A stretch of DNA of 64,000 bases, from assembly GCA_036583965.1 (NCBI GenBank), contig JAZBQD010000034.1:2170001-2234000 (forward strand). The letters are read 5' to 3'. The number at the start of each line of letters is the position of its first letter. Positions within the stretch are counted from its first letter, which is position 1. The notes under the pieces were generated by a model. It had not been told where the DNA came from. It saw nothing but the letters and a program-made list of their open reading frames with translations, and did not search any database. Positions 22,748 through 35,750 of this stretch are shown piece by piece. Source of the DNA: Prunella strophiata (taxonomy: Eukaryota; Chordata; Aves; Passeriformes; Prunellidae). The position numbers were made by a program, and so were the translations under genes.

Positions 22748-25700
22748 CCAAAGCACATCTATGGGACTCGGACACAAAGGCAAATGTCACAAGCAAGTGT
22801 CACAAGCAAGGGGAAGGAAGTGTTTCAGCCATCAGGAAGCAGAAGCAAACAGGACAACCCCCAATTCCTAGTGTATCCTATATGATTTATTACTTTGGTT
22901 TAGATATTCATCTCATTGTGTGGCAACAGCTTAAACTCATCACGAGCCTAACGAGGAGAGTGCAGCTTAATGGAAAGCAGATTATGCCAAAGAGATTTGA
23001 TATCTTTCTCTGACAAGATTAAAAATAGGAATCATAATGGAGACTATACTGTTGATATAATATAATCAGACTTTTTTAGACTTCTGGCTTTGTGCCTCTA
23101 ACAGTCAGATAAAAAACCTGAAAACAAGAGCACCATGAAAAATCAGAATGGCACATACTAAATCAAATTGAATGTGTCAAGCTGATAGTCTCACTGCAAT
23201 TAATGTGAATGCATCAAATAATTGCAATGACACTTGTAATGTCCTATAAATACTGTTCTATTATATCCATATAATCTTATTTTACAATGATACAGAGACA
23301 TAATGATAGTGTAAACATACATTTGTTCCTGGAAAGTTTTTAGATTACATAAACATTGAGATGTGGTAATCAAGAAAGCCTGTGAGCAGATCAGAGCTGC
23401 GAAATGTTTGGCATGGCACACCAAGCATTTTTAATACAATAAATGCCAGTGTTATTCCTACAGGAACAAAGAATCACGTGCAGAGACCTGGCTCTGGACA
23501 GACTGGAAATTTCTGTAGGCAACCTCTTGAACACCACTGGGATGGATGACAAAATGCATGATAACAGGAGAGCACTGAAGAGAAAAAGAACATTTCTTTG
23601 TAGCTGTGGTGACTCAGCTTCCATGTGTGTCCCTCAAATCTGTCACTGGCTCACAGAGGAGCAGTCAGAGCAGTAACTGCTCTGGAGAACAGGACAGGGA
23701 CCTAAGGAACTACAGTCTCCAGCTTACCATTGAGAGCTTACAGGTGATTTGGTCAGAGTCTGATGAACATAAATCTATCAGATGGCTCCTTAACCTAGCA
23801 AAGGCATTTGACACACCCCTGTTATTATCCAGCAGTTTAAAGAAATGAAATCAGGGAATAAACCACAATTTATAACACCTAAAGGACATGGCCAAGGCAT
23901 ATGCTGTGTTACCTCTCATCTGATCCCTTTAAATCAATAGGTGGGGGTCTTTCTGAAGGTGGTTCACATTCTGTCATGGTCAGTGGTCTTGTTGCAGGGA
24001 GAAAGGTCAAGTGAATGTGCACAGAGCAGGTTAGATGATCACAAAATACATCCTGTATCTCTGAAATACAAACTTTGGATCTAATGTGCTCCAGATTAAA
24101 TATGGCTTCTCTATTTAGCCTCACCACGTTTGATTCCCAAATTTCAGATAACTGCTAGCTTTCAAAAATTGTCTAATCTACTAATTAATGCTCAGAGTGC
24201 CCAGAAAGTACATTTTTAAACAATAGAACGAATCAAATTCAGAATTCAGCTTTTACTCTGCTTTGTGCCCCTAGTAGTGATAGAGAACTAGAGATTTTCT
24301 CACAAGTTACTGGAACAGCAAAGTTTAAAAAAAGTTCAGATTTCATACCTTTGGAAACACACAGAAGTCCCTTTCCTTCTGCTCAAGACATATGTGAGCA
24401 TCAGATGCTGCTTCCTGGGAATCCATTTCCCACAGGATTCTCTCAAATGCCAGAATCTCTGTGTTACCCCTCAGGGATTGCACACATGGGTATTAAGTAG
24501 AAAAAGCTGGTTTTCTTTTTATTCTGTCATTTGTAAATATGACTAATCAATTCCAATTATCTTCTGCAATGTAGATATAAATATAGCTGATTCTTCAGCT
24601 ATTACTTCTGATATTTATTTTCTCCTTTGAGATCTGCAGAGCCAGTTCTGCTCTGCCTTTCAGTATCACAAAGATGAACTGAAGTGTTAATGAAGATGCA
24701 TCTGCAGTGCCAGATGTTGGCCTCAGCCATGGCTGTAGCCAGCTCCTTGCCTCTCTGCCATTGTATATTCTGAAATTATTATCTTTAAGAAGATGAAAAT
24801 TGATGGGATGTGTTATATATTATCCTCCTCTGGCACCTGCCCATCAGTCTGACTTTAACCAGAAATGGTGTTTCCTGTTTCCTGATGAGAGAAAAAAATA
24901 CTCCTTGCTTATATTAGGAACATGCTTGCTCTGTGTTCAGACAGTAAGCAAGGGATTCTTAAACCCTGCATTTACAGCCTGGAAGAATTCATCTTCCAAA
25001 CCCTCTGCTGTAAAATTTCCTCTGCTTTTGAAAAAGCAAGAGTACAACACAGTGACTTCTTCACTGTTCCAGCATGGCCTGATAGAATCTAATAACATAA
25101 ATTAATTATATTTGCAGCTGAAATGTTCCAGAAGGTGTGAAAGAGCAGGCAATGAAGGTAGCAGAGCCTTTGGATATGAAGCTGGAAAAGAGAATGTCTG
25201 AGGCAGAAACCCTGTTTGAGAAATCCCCAGAGTGGCTCACAAGGAGAACATGAGGCAAAACCAGCATCCCTGGGGAAACACTTCCTTGCATAAAGCTTTT
25301 GATGTCACATTTATTGAGCTAAAAGGCATTCTGAGATGTGATAACTCAGAATGGGGGAAATATCTCACTAAAGATAGGCACATTTCAAATGTTGTTAGTT
25401 ACTACTTGAAATTTCAGCTGTTTTTCCAAACTCTGTGTTTGTACCTACCTAGGTCTATAAGGCATGAGCTCCAGGATGGGATTTTTGGGTAAATTCTTCT
25501 ACCATAACATAACTATCTCTGCAAAATATCATTGTTTTTTCTAGTCCAAAGGAAATCCAAATTATTAAGCTATTTTCCAGTGTAATATAAAATTCATATA
25601 ATTGTTATTTTTAGTTAAGGCAACACAATTATTTATTGAGCCAGCTCTGTAAATATTGATTTTGGGAGGCATTTTTGATTATCTCTGAAATAATACATTA

Positions 25701-27340
25701 ACATTACATAATATAATCATATAATATGATTATATGATCTACTTATCTCTGAAATATCCTGAAAAGCAGCATCCCCTCTGGGCTGTCAGCATGGTTTTAG
25801 CTGGTGTAATCTAAGGTAAAAGGCAATGTACTCTGCAAGTCACTTGTGCACTTTGGCAATTTTTTACATCACTGCTTGCTGCTTTGTTTGGGTATTTCTT
25901 TAAGCCACCTACTCTAAATTAAAAATACAAGGAGTTCAAATACACTCCTGCATCTCTGTACTCTGGTACAATGATTTTCCAGAAAGCTTCCTATTTTCTA
26001 AACAGCAGTCCTGAAGCTTTTGTTATACTTTCAATTAACTCCAGTTCCCAGCTCCATGTGTAATTCCAGCTGATTTGTATTCTCTCTGTTTCTCTAATAT
26101 CCGGATGGCCACATCACACAGGAGAGCTCAAATACAACATGTTCATAAACTAAGCCAGACCAAAGAAATATTATCAACTGATGAAAGTCTTGAAGGAAAT
26201 TAAATGTGAGGCAAGAGAGTTTAAAATGTTTAGCTCAGGGAGAAAGAGATGAGAAAGTGAGATATAAGTCTACAAAAATCAAAAGTGTGCCAAGACTGAA
26301 GCAAGAAGCAGCAGAGGCACAGGGGCACAGAACTAAGCATGTGCACAGACTTAGAGGAAAATGTAAACTGAATGCTAAGGAGCTGTTGGGGTTTATTTAC
26401 ATATAGATCCCTGCAAGTCCAAACACAATCTCCATATAAAAGCACATTCTAAAATCGATTATAGCATCTTTTGGTGAATATTCTGGAGTGAAATAGAGAC
26501 CATGAAAGAAAGGAAGCAATCTTCTTGACCTACTTGATCATTTGCCTTCTAATACATTTTCTCCAGCTACATGTTATATTAGAAAAATTTAAAATTTACA
26601 GGGAAGCATCTAAAATTTAAGAGGAATTGCTGCAATTACTGAAACAAATAAGCATACTTAATACAAAAATTCTAGGCTTAAATTTATCCAGCTGTACAAA
26701 GAGAAGGAAAGGCATGAAAAAAAATTATGAAATTTTATCTCTGCCTTATAGCTGTGCCTTGTATACGTATCTCTAGTGAAATGATCAGCATAATGCAAAG
26801 GAAAGTTTATGATGCTCACCTTGTTTTTATCACCAGCAAGCCCATAATAGTTCTGAACAAGTTTGTTTTTGACCAGTTTGCACAAGGTTTTGACAAAGAG
26901 CACATGGCCTGTGACTGCTCAGAAGTAATCAAGATATCAGCAAAACTGGCAGCAGCATTTCAGCCACGTGAGAAACAAGAACACCCATGGGAATTGCTGA
27001 AGAAATGGAGTCATTAAAGCAAGCCACTTTTCCCAGGAACAGCTGTTATTATTTTAGAAAACAAAACTTGCTGAAGGGAACTGGAATCTTGCCAGATCTG
27101 GTACTTAAAAAGAAAGGCAAAAAGAAGATAATAAAAGAAAAAATTAGAGCATTTGAAGATTAAGCAACCTGTGCAAAACGAGAAAACCTCCTTTGCAGCA
27201 TCCTGAGGCAAGTACCAAAAAATGGGCCAATATTAGCATATGTATTCAGCACACTTCTGGAAGCAAGGACGTGTTTAGAAAGATTCATGTGTAATACCTG
27301 TCTTTTGTACTAAGGAAAATACAAGACTAAAAAAATGCAG
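22748..27340. other. Spacer, no gene seen
   Basis: Unique AT-rich DNA. It includes a 25-bp near-perfect palindrome at 25711-25735. A frame at about 23770-23830 reads LAKAFDTPL, reminiscent of a reverse transcriptase motif, but is too short to call. Confidence 0.4.
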
Positions 27341-27344
27341 AAAG

Positions 27345-27540
27345 GGTAACAGAGGACACCATTAAGGCGAGATGGAGCAGGCCAGCTGGACTGTTATGAT
27401 TTAATTAAGGAGAGTTTGACTCAGTGGGATTCACACATGGGAGATTATTCCTATCAAATCTGACAGAATTTTTCACAGTGGTAACATATCACAGAAGGAA
27501 GCTGTGGACATAAAACCAATTTGACACTGTACTGCACACT
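27345..27540 (+). mobile_element. Old LINE reverse-transcriptase fragment (CR1-like)
   Basis: Sequence from GAGTTTGACTCAGTGGGATT through GACAGAATTTTTCACAG to CAATTTGACACTGT resembles the region around the FDT motif of avian CR1-type reverse transcriptase. It is heavily mutated with no open frame. Recognition is from memory of the family, so moderate to low. Confidence 0.4.
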
Positions 27541-27892
27541 GTTAAATTAGAAAGTTAATGATTAGGGTATATACAGCATGAAAAGCTTGCAAAAGGAAAG
27601 AGCTGACTTTGAAATCTAATACATGAACTAAAAAGATACCGTGTAGACCACATTTTAATTCATTCAGCTTCATCAAATTACATGTATCAGCCTACTCCTA
27701 ATATCTTTTGGTCAACTAACCATAGAGGCATAATACACCACTTCCAGTAAAACATGAATTCCCATCTTCTACCTAAAAATGCATAAATTGCATATTATCT
27801 AAATGTGGTGAATTCTTTCTTGGATTCCAGTCTTGCCTTTTTGTCTGAGCAGCTCACTGTCAGGCACCTTTATTAAGAACTGTTTTTCCTAT

Positions 27893-28190
27893 AATTCACA
27901 GAGCAAAAGAATTATTGAAGTTAGAATGGACCATGTGGAGATTGTCCCCACATCACACCCACTCCCTCCACCCCCCAAATCCTGGCTGAGTTAGAGCAGA
28001 TTGCTGAGGTTCTCAACCAACTGAGTTTTGAATACATCCAGCCAACCTGCAGCCAACTACCATGAGAGCAGGAAAGCTTTTTCCTTAATTTACCTAAATT
28101 TAGTATATTTCCATTCCTGCTATTGTCCTCTTGAACAACCTGTCTGTTTGCTTCACTCCCTCTTTACTACCCTTCCAGCTATTTGACTAA
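27893..28190 (-). mobile_element. Old CR1 LINE fragment
   Basis: Reads as a CR1 end in minus orientation: AATTATTGAAGTTAGAATGG, ACCATGTGGAGATTGTCC, and a later GTATATTTCCATTCCTGCTA segment. Diverged relative to the younger copies nearby. Confidence 0.55.
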
Positions 28191-28200
28191 TTTTTAATTC

Positions 28201-28470
28201 CCCCCCCTTCCCCCGGATTCTCCTCTCCTCTCCTCATTCCTCTCTCTCCTCTCCTCTCCTCCTCCTCTCGCATCTCCTCCTCCTCTCCTCTACCTCTCCT
28301 CTCCTCTCCTCTCCTCTCCTCTCCATCGATCCTCTCCTCTCCTCTCGCTATCTCACTCCTCATCCTCTCCTCTCCTCTCCTCTCTCTACCATCCTCCTCA
28401 TCCTCTTCTCTCATCCTCTCCGTCTCCTCTCCTCTCCTCTCCTCTCCTCTCCTCTCCTCTCCTCTCCTCC
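28201..28470. repeat. CTCCT pentanucleotide satellite
   Basis: About 270 bp of interrupted CTCCT/CTCTC units. The minus-strand frame through it is pure low-complexity Glu/Arg/Gly and is not a gene. Confidence 0.95.
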
Positions 28471-28499
28471 CAGCACTTTGAGCATCTCCTTTCAATGCT

Positions 28500-29010
28500 C
28501 ACTGCTCTCCAGCAGAACTTGCTGCCTCTAGTCACAATTATTTAAGTCTTTAATGCTTTACCTGGTTCTCAGTTCACTCCAGTACCCACTTATCTAGGCT
28601 GTAATCCATCCATTTGTCTGTAGGAGTGTTTCAGGAGTAAGCACTGAAAGCCTTACTCAGGTCAGGGTAAACAAAATCCACTGTTCCTCCCTCATCCAGT
28701 GATCTAGTTGTGATTGTAGAAAGACATCAGGCTGATCAAACATGATTTCCCCTTCCTAAAATCATGGGTACTACTCACAATCACTTCCTTGTCCTTCATA
28801 TGGTTCAAAAGGGCTTACAGGGTTATTTGCTCTGCATCCTCCCAGGGACTGAGCAGAATCTAATGAGCTCTGGTTCTGTAGATCCTCCTTCTTACCACCC
28901 TGCTCTCTGTCACCACCTCCCTCATGTCATTCAGCAGTGGGCCCTCAGTTTGTTCATCCTCCTCCTGCAGCCAGCACACATTGCTTTTCCCACCCTTCAT
29001 TACATTCAAC
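28500..29010 (-). mobile_element. Possible old CR1 internal fragment
   Basis: Segments such as CATGATTTCCCCTTCC, TTCCTTGTCCTTCATATGG and CCTCCCAGGGACTGAG, and the end TAGATCCTCCTTCTT resemble, in minus orientation, the coding part of CR1. Very diverged. A 53-bp piece at 28541-28595 recurs at 32165-32217. Confidence 0.35.
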
Positions 29011-29559
29011 CCCAGCTGAGCTTTGGCTTCCTTATCCTACACTTGCCTGAATATTGAACAGCTTCTCTATATTCCTGTGAGGTCACTTGTCCCTTCTTTC
29101 ACCTTCTGTATACTTATTTTTGATACTAGATTTGAGCCAGGAGCTCTTCAACCATCCATGCAAGCTTTCTGCCACTCTCTGATTTTCTGGACATTCTGGA
29201 GCTTGGAGAAGGTAAAACTTTGAAATCTCCAGAACCATCTTCTACATGGTTCTTATTTCAGCAGTTCCTGAACAGGCCAAAGCCCACTCTGCTGAAACCT
29301 GGGAGGCTACTCTGGGGTTCAGAGGCTGCTTTCTGCCCAGTTCCCTCCTCCCAAAATCCTTCCCTCCATTGCATGATCCCTAAATCCAAGGCTGACCCAG
29401 CCTTCACACTCCAGTTTTTCTTGTCTACAAGCATCAGGCCCAGCAAAGAACGTCCTCTCCTTGATTCCTCAATCCCCTGTATCAGGGAGTTACCATTGTG
29501 GCACTCCAGAAACTTCCTGGCTTGCTTGTGTCCTGCTCTGTTGCTTTTTCAGCAACAAT

Positions 29560-29665
29560 CACAGAATGGTTTGGTTTGGGAGGGACCATGGGACACCTCT
29601 CACCAGACCAGGTTACTCAGAGTGCCATTCAATCTGGTCTTGAACATCCCAGGGGGGTGAGGAGC
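29560..29665 (-). mobile_element. CR1 LINE 3' fragment
   Basis: Begins AATCACAGAATGGTTTGG and TTTGGGAGGGACCATGGGAC, then CACCAGACCAGGTTACTC; this is the CR1 3' end in minus orientation, short and truncated. Confidence 0.85.
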
Positions 29666-30375
29666 CCACACCTCTCTGAACCCAGAAAGTAATTTTAGAG
29701 GAACTCCAACCCATTGCTTGTTGAAAAAATTTAGAGAATGCTCCTAAGCTCCCTGCTTGGCTAAGAATGAAAAGTTTGGTGATTTTGGCCCTGAAATTGT
29801 ACTTAGCTAAGGCTGAAGTTGTTTGTGCAAGTCCACAATATTTCTGGATAAAAGTTTAGGGTTGAAGGGAGTCACTCTAGATATTATCACAAAAATAACA
29901 AAGAATGGTAAAGTTAAAGAATGACTCATTTATTTTACCCAGTAATGTTTACAGCAATGTAATCTGTTACAAAGATCACTCTAAAATAGCCTAATATTTG
30001 GAAGGAAATTAAAAGCAGGCTTTGACAGTTATCTGTTCTGAAGATCAGAACTGGGGCCACACATATTGATTCTCTGTAATAACATTCAGTTTGCAGACTC
30101 TCAGAACTCTCAATTTGGCAGCAAGAAAGCAACATGTTTATCACTGTCAGGCTGATATTGTGGTTATTTCATAGACAGAAAAAAAAAAAAGAAAGAAGAT
30201 AGTAAGCTTCTTACCAATAAAATGTAATAACATGTCTAAGTTAAGTACTGTCTGGAAAGTTGAGTCCTGTGTTTTATGTACATTGTAGAACATTTTATAG
30301 CCCACACTCTGGTGTGGCATTTAGTGGCAGATCTCACACATGGGTACATGTGTGAAAGCTGCATCACACCCCTGC

Positions 30376-30850
30376 ATCATGGAGTCCCTGAGCTGGAAGG
30401 GGTACACAGGGATCACTGAAGTTCAGCTCCTGGCTCTGTGCCTGAGAGCATTGTCCAAAGGCTCCTGGAGCTCTGGCAGCCCTGGGGCCATGCCCATTCC
30501 CTGGGGAGCCTGGGGAGTGCCTGACCACTCTGTGGGGAAAGAATCCTTTCCTGATATCCAATCTAACCCTCCCCGACACATCTCCAGCGGGTCCTGCCCT
30601 GATTATGAAGAGCAGAGATGGTAGCTGTCTCTCATGAGAAAGCTGCAGACTCTGGTGAGGTCTGACCTCAGCCTCCTCTCCTCCAGCTGAACCAGCCAAA
30701 AATCCTGAGCTGCAGCTCCTGTGGCTTCCCCTTCATGCCCCTCACCATCTTTGTACCCCACCCCAGTTTTATAGGCCTCTAATAACTTTAGATCTCTCCT
30801 CTCCTGTGGCACCCAAAACTGCCCCCAGGACTCGAGGTATAACCTGCACA
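30376..30850 (-). mobile_element. CR1 LINE 3' fragment, other subfamily
   Basis: Starts TCATGGAGTCCCTGAGCTGG and AAGGGGTACACAGGGATCAC, continues with ATCCAATCTAACCCTCCC and CTCCTCTCCTCCAGCTGAAC, and ends with CACCCAAAACTGCCCCCAGG. Minus orientation, about 475 bp. The 3' terminus differs from the ATTCTATG type copies, so a different CR1 subfamily. Confidence 0.85.
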
Positions 30851-33759
30851 AGTGGAAGTGCAGTCCTGAAACCCTGTGACAGAATTATTCCTCAGGAAAG
30901 AAGATGTATAAATTACCTTTTTTGGGGTAATTTGCAAATGGAGGGAGAAAGTCAGAGGAGGAATTCTTGCATGCCATCATCTTGTGAGGCACTTCTATAC
31001 CCCAAATTGAAGGGGATATATTGGACATAGGTTGTGAGTATAAGACAACTAGATTTTAAAATTATTTTTCTTATTATTATTCTTATTTTTCTGCAGGCTT
31101 AATCTCTAAGGAAAGCTTCATCTTGTATGTGGATATTTTAGTATCTCTCTGTTCTGCTGGCACATCACCATCTATGTGAAAACTATATAAATCTGCTCCT
31201 CACAGTCTCTCACTGCAGCACTTGTTCTCACAACTTCCTGGAGCATGGACTCTGCACAGTTTTGTCAAGCCAGGCCAAATCTCACCTCAGGACCTACCTC
31301 AGGCTTGTTTTAGGAATGCCAAGAGTCAGCACTACCCCATCCCAAAGCTGTGCCACTCTTTCTCTGCTAAGAATTACACAGCTCCTAAAACCTTGCTGTT
31401 TCTGAGTCCTCCCCATTACTGCTCTTCACAGCATCTGCATTGTGACAAAAGGCTGCAAAAACCTGACTTTTTGGATTCTGGCCACACTATCTCTCCTTGA
31501 TTAACCCCTCTTTTTTCTCAAATCTCATTTACTTGATACCCCTCATAGTGGTCTCCACCATAGCCAGTGCCCAGAATAATATCAGGGAAAAGTTTCCAGT
31601 TGTCCAAAATGCCTTGATGTCTCAGTTGGCCCCTTGTAACATTTATATAACCACTTTCTTATTTCCCTCTACTTACAGAACCTTGTGTGCCCTCGTGTGT
31701 GTGTGTCTGAAGAGCACCTACCTTTCATACAGCTACTTATTTATGCACAGAGACCGAGTTTGTGCTGACTGGTGCCCCAGAAAACAGACAAGGACAAACT
31801 AAAGGTAGGCTTCAGTGAGCTGAAATTCAGATTCAACTCTTTCAGCTCTTAAACACAACTGAACTACAGCAAAACACCAAAAGGAAGGAGGATGTAGATT
31901 TCTTTAAGTAAGAACAAAATGCCCTTGAGCAACAAAGGGATGCAGAGTGAAGGAAGCATGAGCAGAACAGAATGATTCACACATGAGAGATGCTGGGAAC
32001 TGCAGCAAAAGGTGCTTATTGTGCACAGGAGCATCCAATTACACAGGCACCAGTGGGCTGGGCTCACCCCACTGTGCTGTCAGCCTGGGTTACACAGAAT
32101 TTAAGTGACAGGAGATGTATAGGGAAATCCCAGACTGTTGTGACACAGAAAGATGGCACAATCCTTTAAGTCTGGCAGTTTACCTGGTTCTCAGTTCTCT
32201 TCAGTACCCACTTATCTTGCATCATGGGAAGTGGTTACCCAGTGAGGTTTTGATTCTTTACACATACATACAACTTTATATACCTCCACTGGCAACAATG
32301 CTGACTGGGCTCTCCACAAGAGGTAAATCAAATACAGCTTCTTTAAGGGTTAAACTCCTTAAAATCTCCCTGGTTTAGCAAGACAGCTTTGAAAAACTGT
32401 CTGTGAGTTAAGCTTGCACTGTGCATAATCCATCTCAATTCCCATGTTTGCTATAGTGAGCAACATCTATTTTTGGAGAAGATAAACAAGTATCTATTAT
32501 CTCTTACTGCTCATTCCTTCATCTGGTTGTTTACCTGTTATCCACATTTTCAATCTCCTCTTAGAACCCCCTCCTACCCCACCACTGAGGTTACTGCTAT
32601 GTTTTCTCTGTTCTCCTTCCATCCAAAAGAGAATTGTTTCCACAAGCAAGACTTGAGGTCTATGTCCCAAACACATTTCTGTTTAGCTCATGATGTTTAG
32701 CAATTCTGCAAGAATTTGTCTTCTGGTGACATGATCTGTTTGCTTTCCAAATTAATTTTGTTCTTCAAATCTGGTAAACTCCTGACTAAGGAAAACTGTC
32801 TCTTTTCACATTTTCTTCACAACCTCCAGTATGTCTGTTAACTGTCTGCTAATATTCGTCTGTTCCTCTTCCAGTAAACCTTAGTGAATCCTTGTGCCTG
32901 GCCTCATCTTCCTTTTTTTCAGTACACATTTTTTTTCTTCTCTTTTGTTGACCATGTAGGTCAACAGTCCTTTAAATGACCTTTTCCTCCAACTCTGACT
33001 TCTTCCTTCTCCTCTCCTCAAACTGGAATTTAAATTTTAAATACTTGAATTTGGAGATGGATTTCAAGAAGCAACCTAGAAATGGTGTGGATTAAATCAC
33101 CACAATGCTGATAAACTATTGGCTCTGAAAAAAAAAAAAAAAAAAACAAACAAACAAAAAACCAAATCCAGTGTTTAAACTATGGTTTCTGTCAATCTGG
33201 GATGACATTTCATGCATACTCCTACAGGGATCTGTCATGCATCTGACTCTACAAAATTATTTTACTAGCACCTCTATGCTACTGCCATGCACACAAAATC
33301 TTGGCTGATGCCAAACCAGGACATGGAAATAGGGAAACTTTCTGGAATTCAAAAGAACCTTGTCAATTTGGGAGGGAGACTTTGAAATAAGACAAATTTC
33401 TTAATGACACATTCAAAAAGGTACAGTCAGGAAGGGCAGAACAAATAGAGCAAAATGAGGAATTAAATGAGTGAGCAGTACTGCAGAAAATATGTGGGGT
33501 TATAGCGGTTCACAGGCCATAAGATGACACTTCCAAAAAACCAGAAAATCTCATTCTGGAGTATATTATCAGAAGTGCTGTGTGTAAGACAAGGGAGGTA
33601 ATTATTCTGCTCTACTTGTTACTAGTGAGAGCTGGGTTCCTGCTGTGAGTACAGCATTTAAAGAAGCAAGAACATAAAGAATGTCCAACAGAGAGCAAGA
33701 AAGAGAAGGGTTTTATCCAAAATCACAGTCCTGAAGATTTGTTTAGATGATAAATAAGG
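30851..33759. other. Spacer, no gene seen
   Basis: Unique AT-rich DNA with an A run at about 33127-33146 followed by CAAA units. No gene supported. Confidence 0.4.
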
Positions 33760-34030
33760 AGACTGGGGAAAGGTGAGAAGAGTCTTCCAGTATATTAAAA
33801 GTTATTGCAACAAAACCAGTGATCCATTGTTCTCTGTGTCCTCTGAAGGAGGGCAAGAAGTAATCTGCTTAATTTGCAGCAAAGAGGATTTACATTACAC
33901 CCCAGAAACACTGGCCATTCCAAGGATGGTTAAGCTCTGGAAGAGGCTAACTGGAGAGTTAGTAACATCCCTTAAGAACACTGACTGGTGTGTCAGGGAT
34001 AGGATCTGCATGGATTTAAAGTTTCAAGGG
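33760..34030 (+). mobile_element. Old CR1 LINE fragment
   Basis: The pattern AGTGATCCATTGTTCTCTGT, GAGGGCAAGAAGTAATCTGC, TTAATTTGCAGCAAAGAGG and GGCCATTCCAAGGATGG is the CR1 3' region in plus orientation, strongly diverged. Confidence 0.6.
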
Positions 34031-34621
34031 AGGTAGAAAAGCATTTGGTCATCTCTTGCATTTTCATTGTCATTTTACACTGCATCTACACAAACTCTGT
34101 ATATTTTGCCACTGGGCCAGGCTGTGCCTCTGACCTCCCACTGATCAGCATTTTCACTGCAGAGTTAGCAGGAATTCCTGTGAGAGGCCTGCTGAAGTGT
34201 TTGCTAAATTATATCAAGATGTAGTCCAACCATCTCTGATATAATTTGTTATTTACACACATGCTGACAAGGTTCATTAGCAGCACTATTTGATGACAAC
34301 ATTTCATTATGAACCAGAACAGAAACAAAAGTAAATTATTACAGGACAGATCCTGCTAGAGCAGCCTGTGACTGTCAGCAGGTTGCTACAGGATTTTTGA
34401 CACTGGACTTCACTAATTTCCAAAATTCTTTTGTTAAGTAATACCCACAGAGTACACCATACCTGTATTTTGAAGTGCAATGTTTTCCCATTTTAAAATT
34501 TCAATATATTGGGTTTTATTTATAAAACTCAGTTTGTGTTTTTTCCTTGGAAATCCTCTTTTCCCCCGTGTGACACTGAGTGAGTTCCAGGTTCCTGAGC
34601 TGCTTTGACACAAAACAACCT

Positions 34622-34693
34622 TTTTAAATGGCAAAAACCCATTAGCCTGATATTTTCTTTTAAATGGCAAAAACCCATTAGCCTGATATTTTC
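34622..34693. repeat. Perfect tandem duplication, 36-bp unit
   Basis: Two exact copies of a 36-bp unit (34622-34657 and 34658-34693), each containing AAATGGCAAAAACCCATTAG. The copies have no differences, so the duplication is young or polymorphic. Confidence 0.97.
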
Positions 34694-35624
34694 TTTTGGT
34701 GACCTGCATGTTGAATTCACCTCCTTCCTAGATATGACAAGACACAATGTTAGTCTCTCAACATATAATGTGGTTAGTGGGTTTAATTACACTGAGCCTA
34801 GGAGCTTTAGATTTGTAGAAGAATAAGGTATTTTTAAGGACAGAAATTTTGCTGGAATTTTACATATAACAAACTTATAATACTGTCCAGTTGTCCAAGG
34901 TAAGTGCTTTGAGTAAATTAAATTTAAATAAACAGATATATAATATGCTTGTACTGAGCTATGATCATGACTTTGCATTTTTAAATTTTCAAAATCTTTC
35001 ACTTGTCTGTTTCTGGGACTTGTATTGGTTCATGTCAGTAACAGAATCAGAGTTGTTAGAATTTCAAAATATATTACATGTTTTCTTTCTGAAGGATCAA
35101 AAATTGCTTGAGCTCCTTTCAAAATCCCAGTTCTCACTTTTATGCATTCTTTGAACAGGCAAGCAGTGATGCACACTGCAAGGTGACACCTGCACCTCCA
35201 ATGAACACATGATCCAGCAACCAAACACAAAACCTGGGAGATAATAGGCAAGAAATAACATCCACCAATTATTATTACACTAGGAAAGAGATACAAGAAA
35301 ATATTGTTAATGCAGACTTATGACAGCTACTTATCATAAAACAGATCTATCAGGAAAAAAACCCAGCAAAACCCATATCCCAAGAATTACAAAGTGAAGC
35401 AACCTGAACCAAAGGTGCATAAAATATTCCAGAACAACAGGCTGGCCCAAACATAAGCCAGTTAAATTGCTGCAGCAGTTGATGACTGAGGAACTCAGAA
35501 TTGTATCTGTCTCCATTGTTTTAAGCTTGTGAGAAGAAGTGTACCCCATCAGGTGCTTTCAAAGGTCTCAGATTTCCAGTAGGTGCAAAGGAAATAAAAA
35601 TGCTTTTTCCCCTACTACTGTAAA

Positions 35625-35750
35625 AAAACCAAACCAACAACAGCAAAAAACAACAACCAACCCAACAACAACAATAACAAAAACTACAAAAACTCCAACC
35701 ACCACCAAAAAAAAACACCAAAAAAAAAAAACTCAAAAAAAACCAAGGAA
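35625..35750. repeat. A/C-rich low-complexity stretch (AAC units)
   Basis: Degenerate CAA and ACC units passing into A runs. The apparent open frames on either strand through it are low complexity. Confidence 0.85.

Noticed and set aside
28187..28495. 102-codon minus-strand frame
   Set aside because: Translation of the CTCCT satellite into Glu/Arg/Gly repeats.
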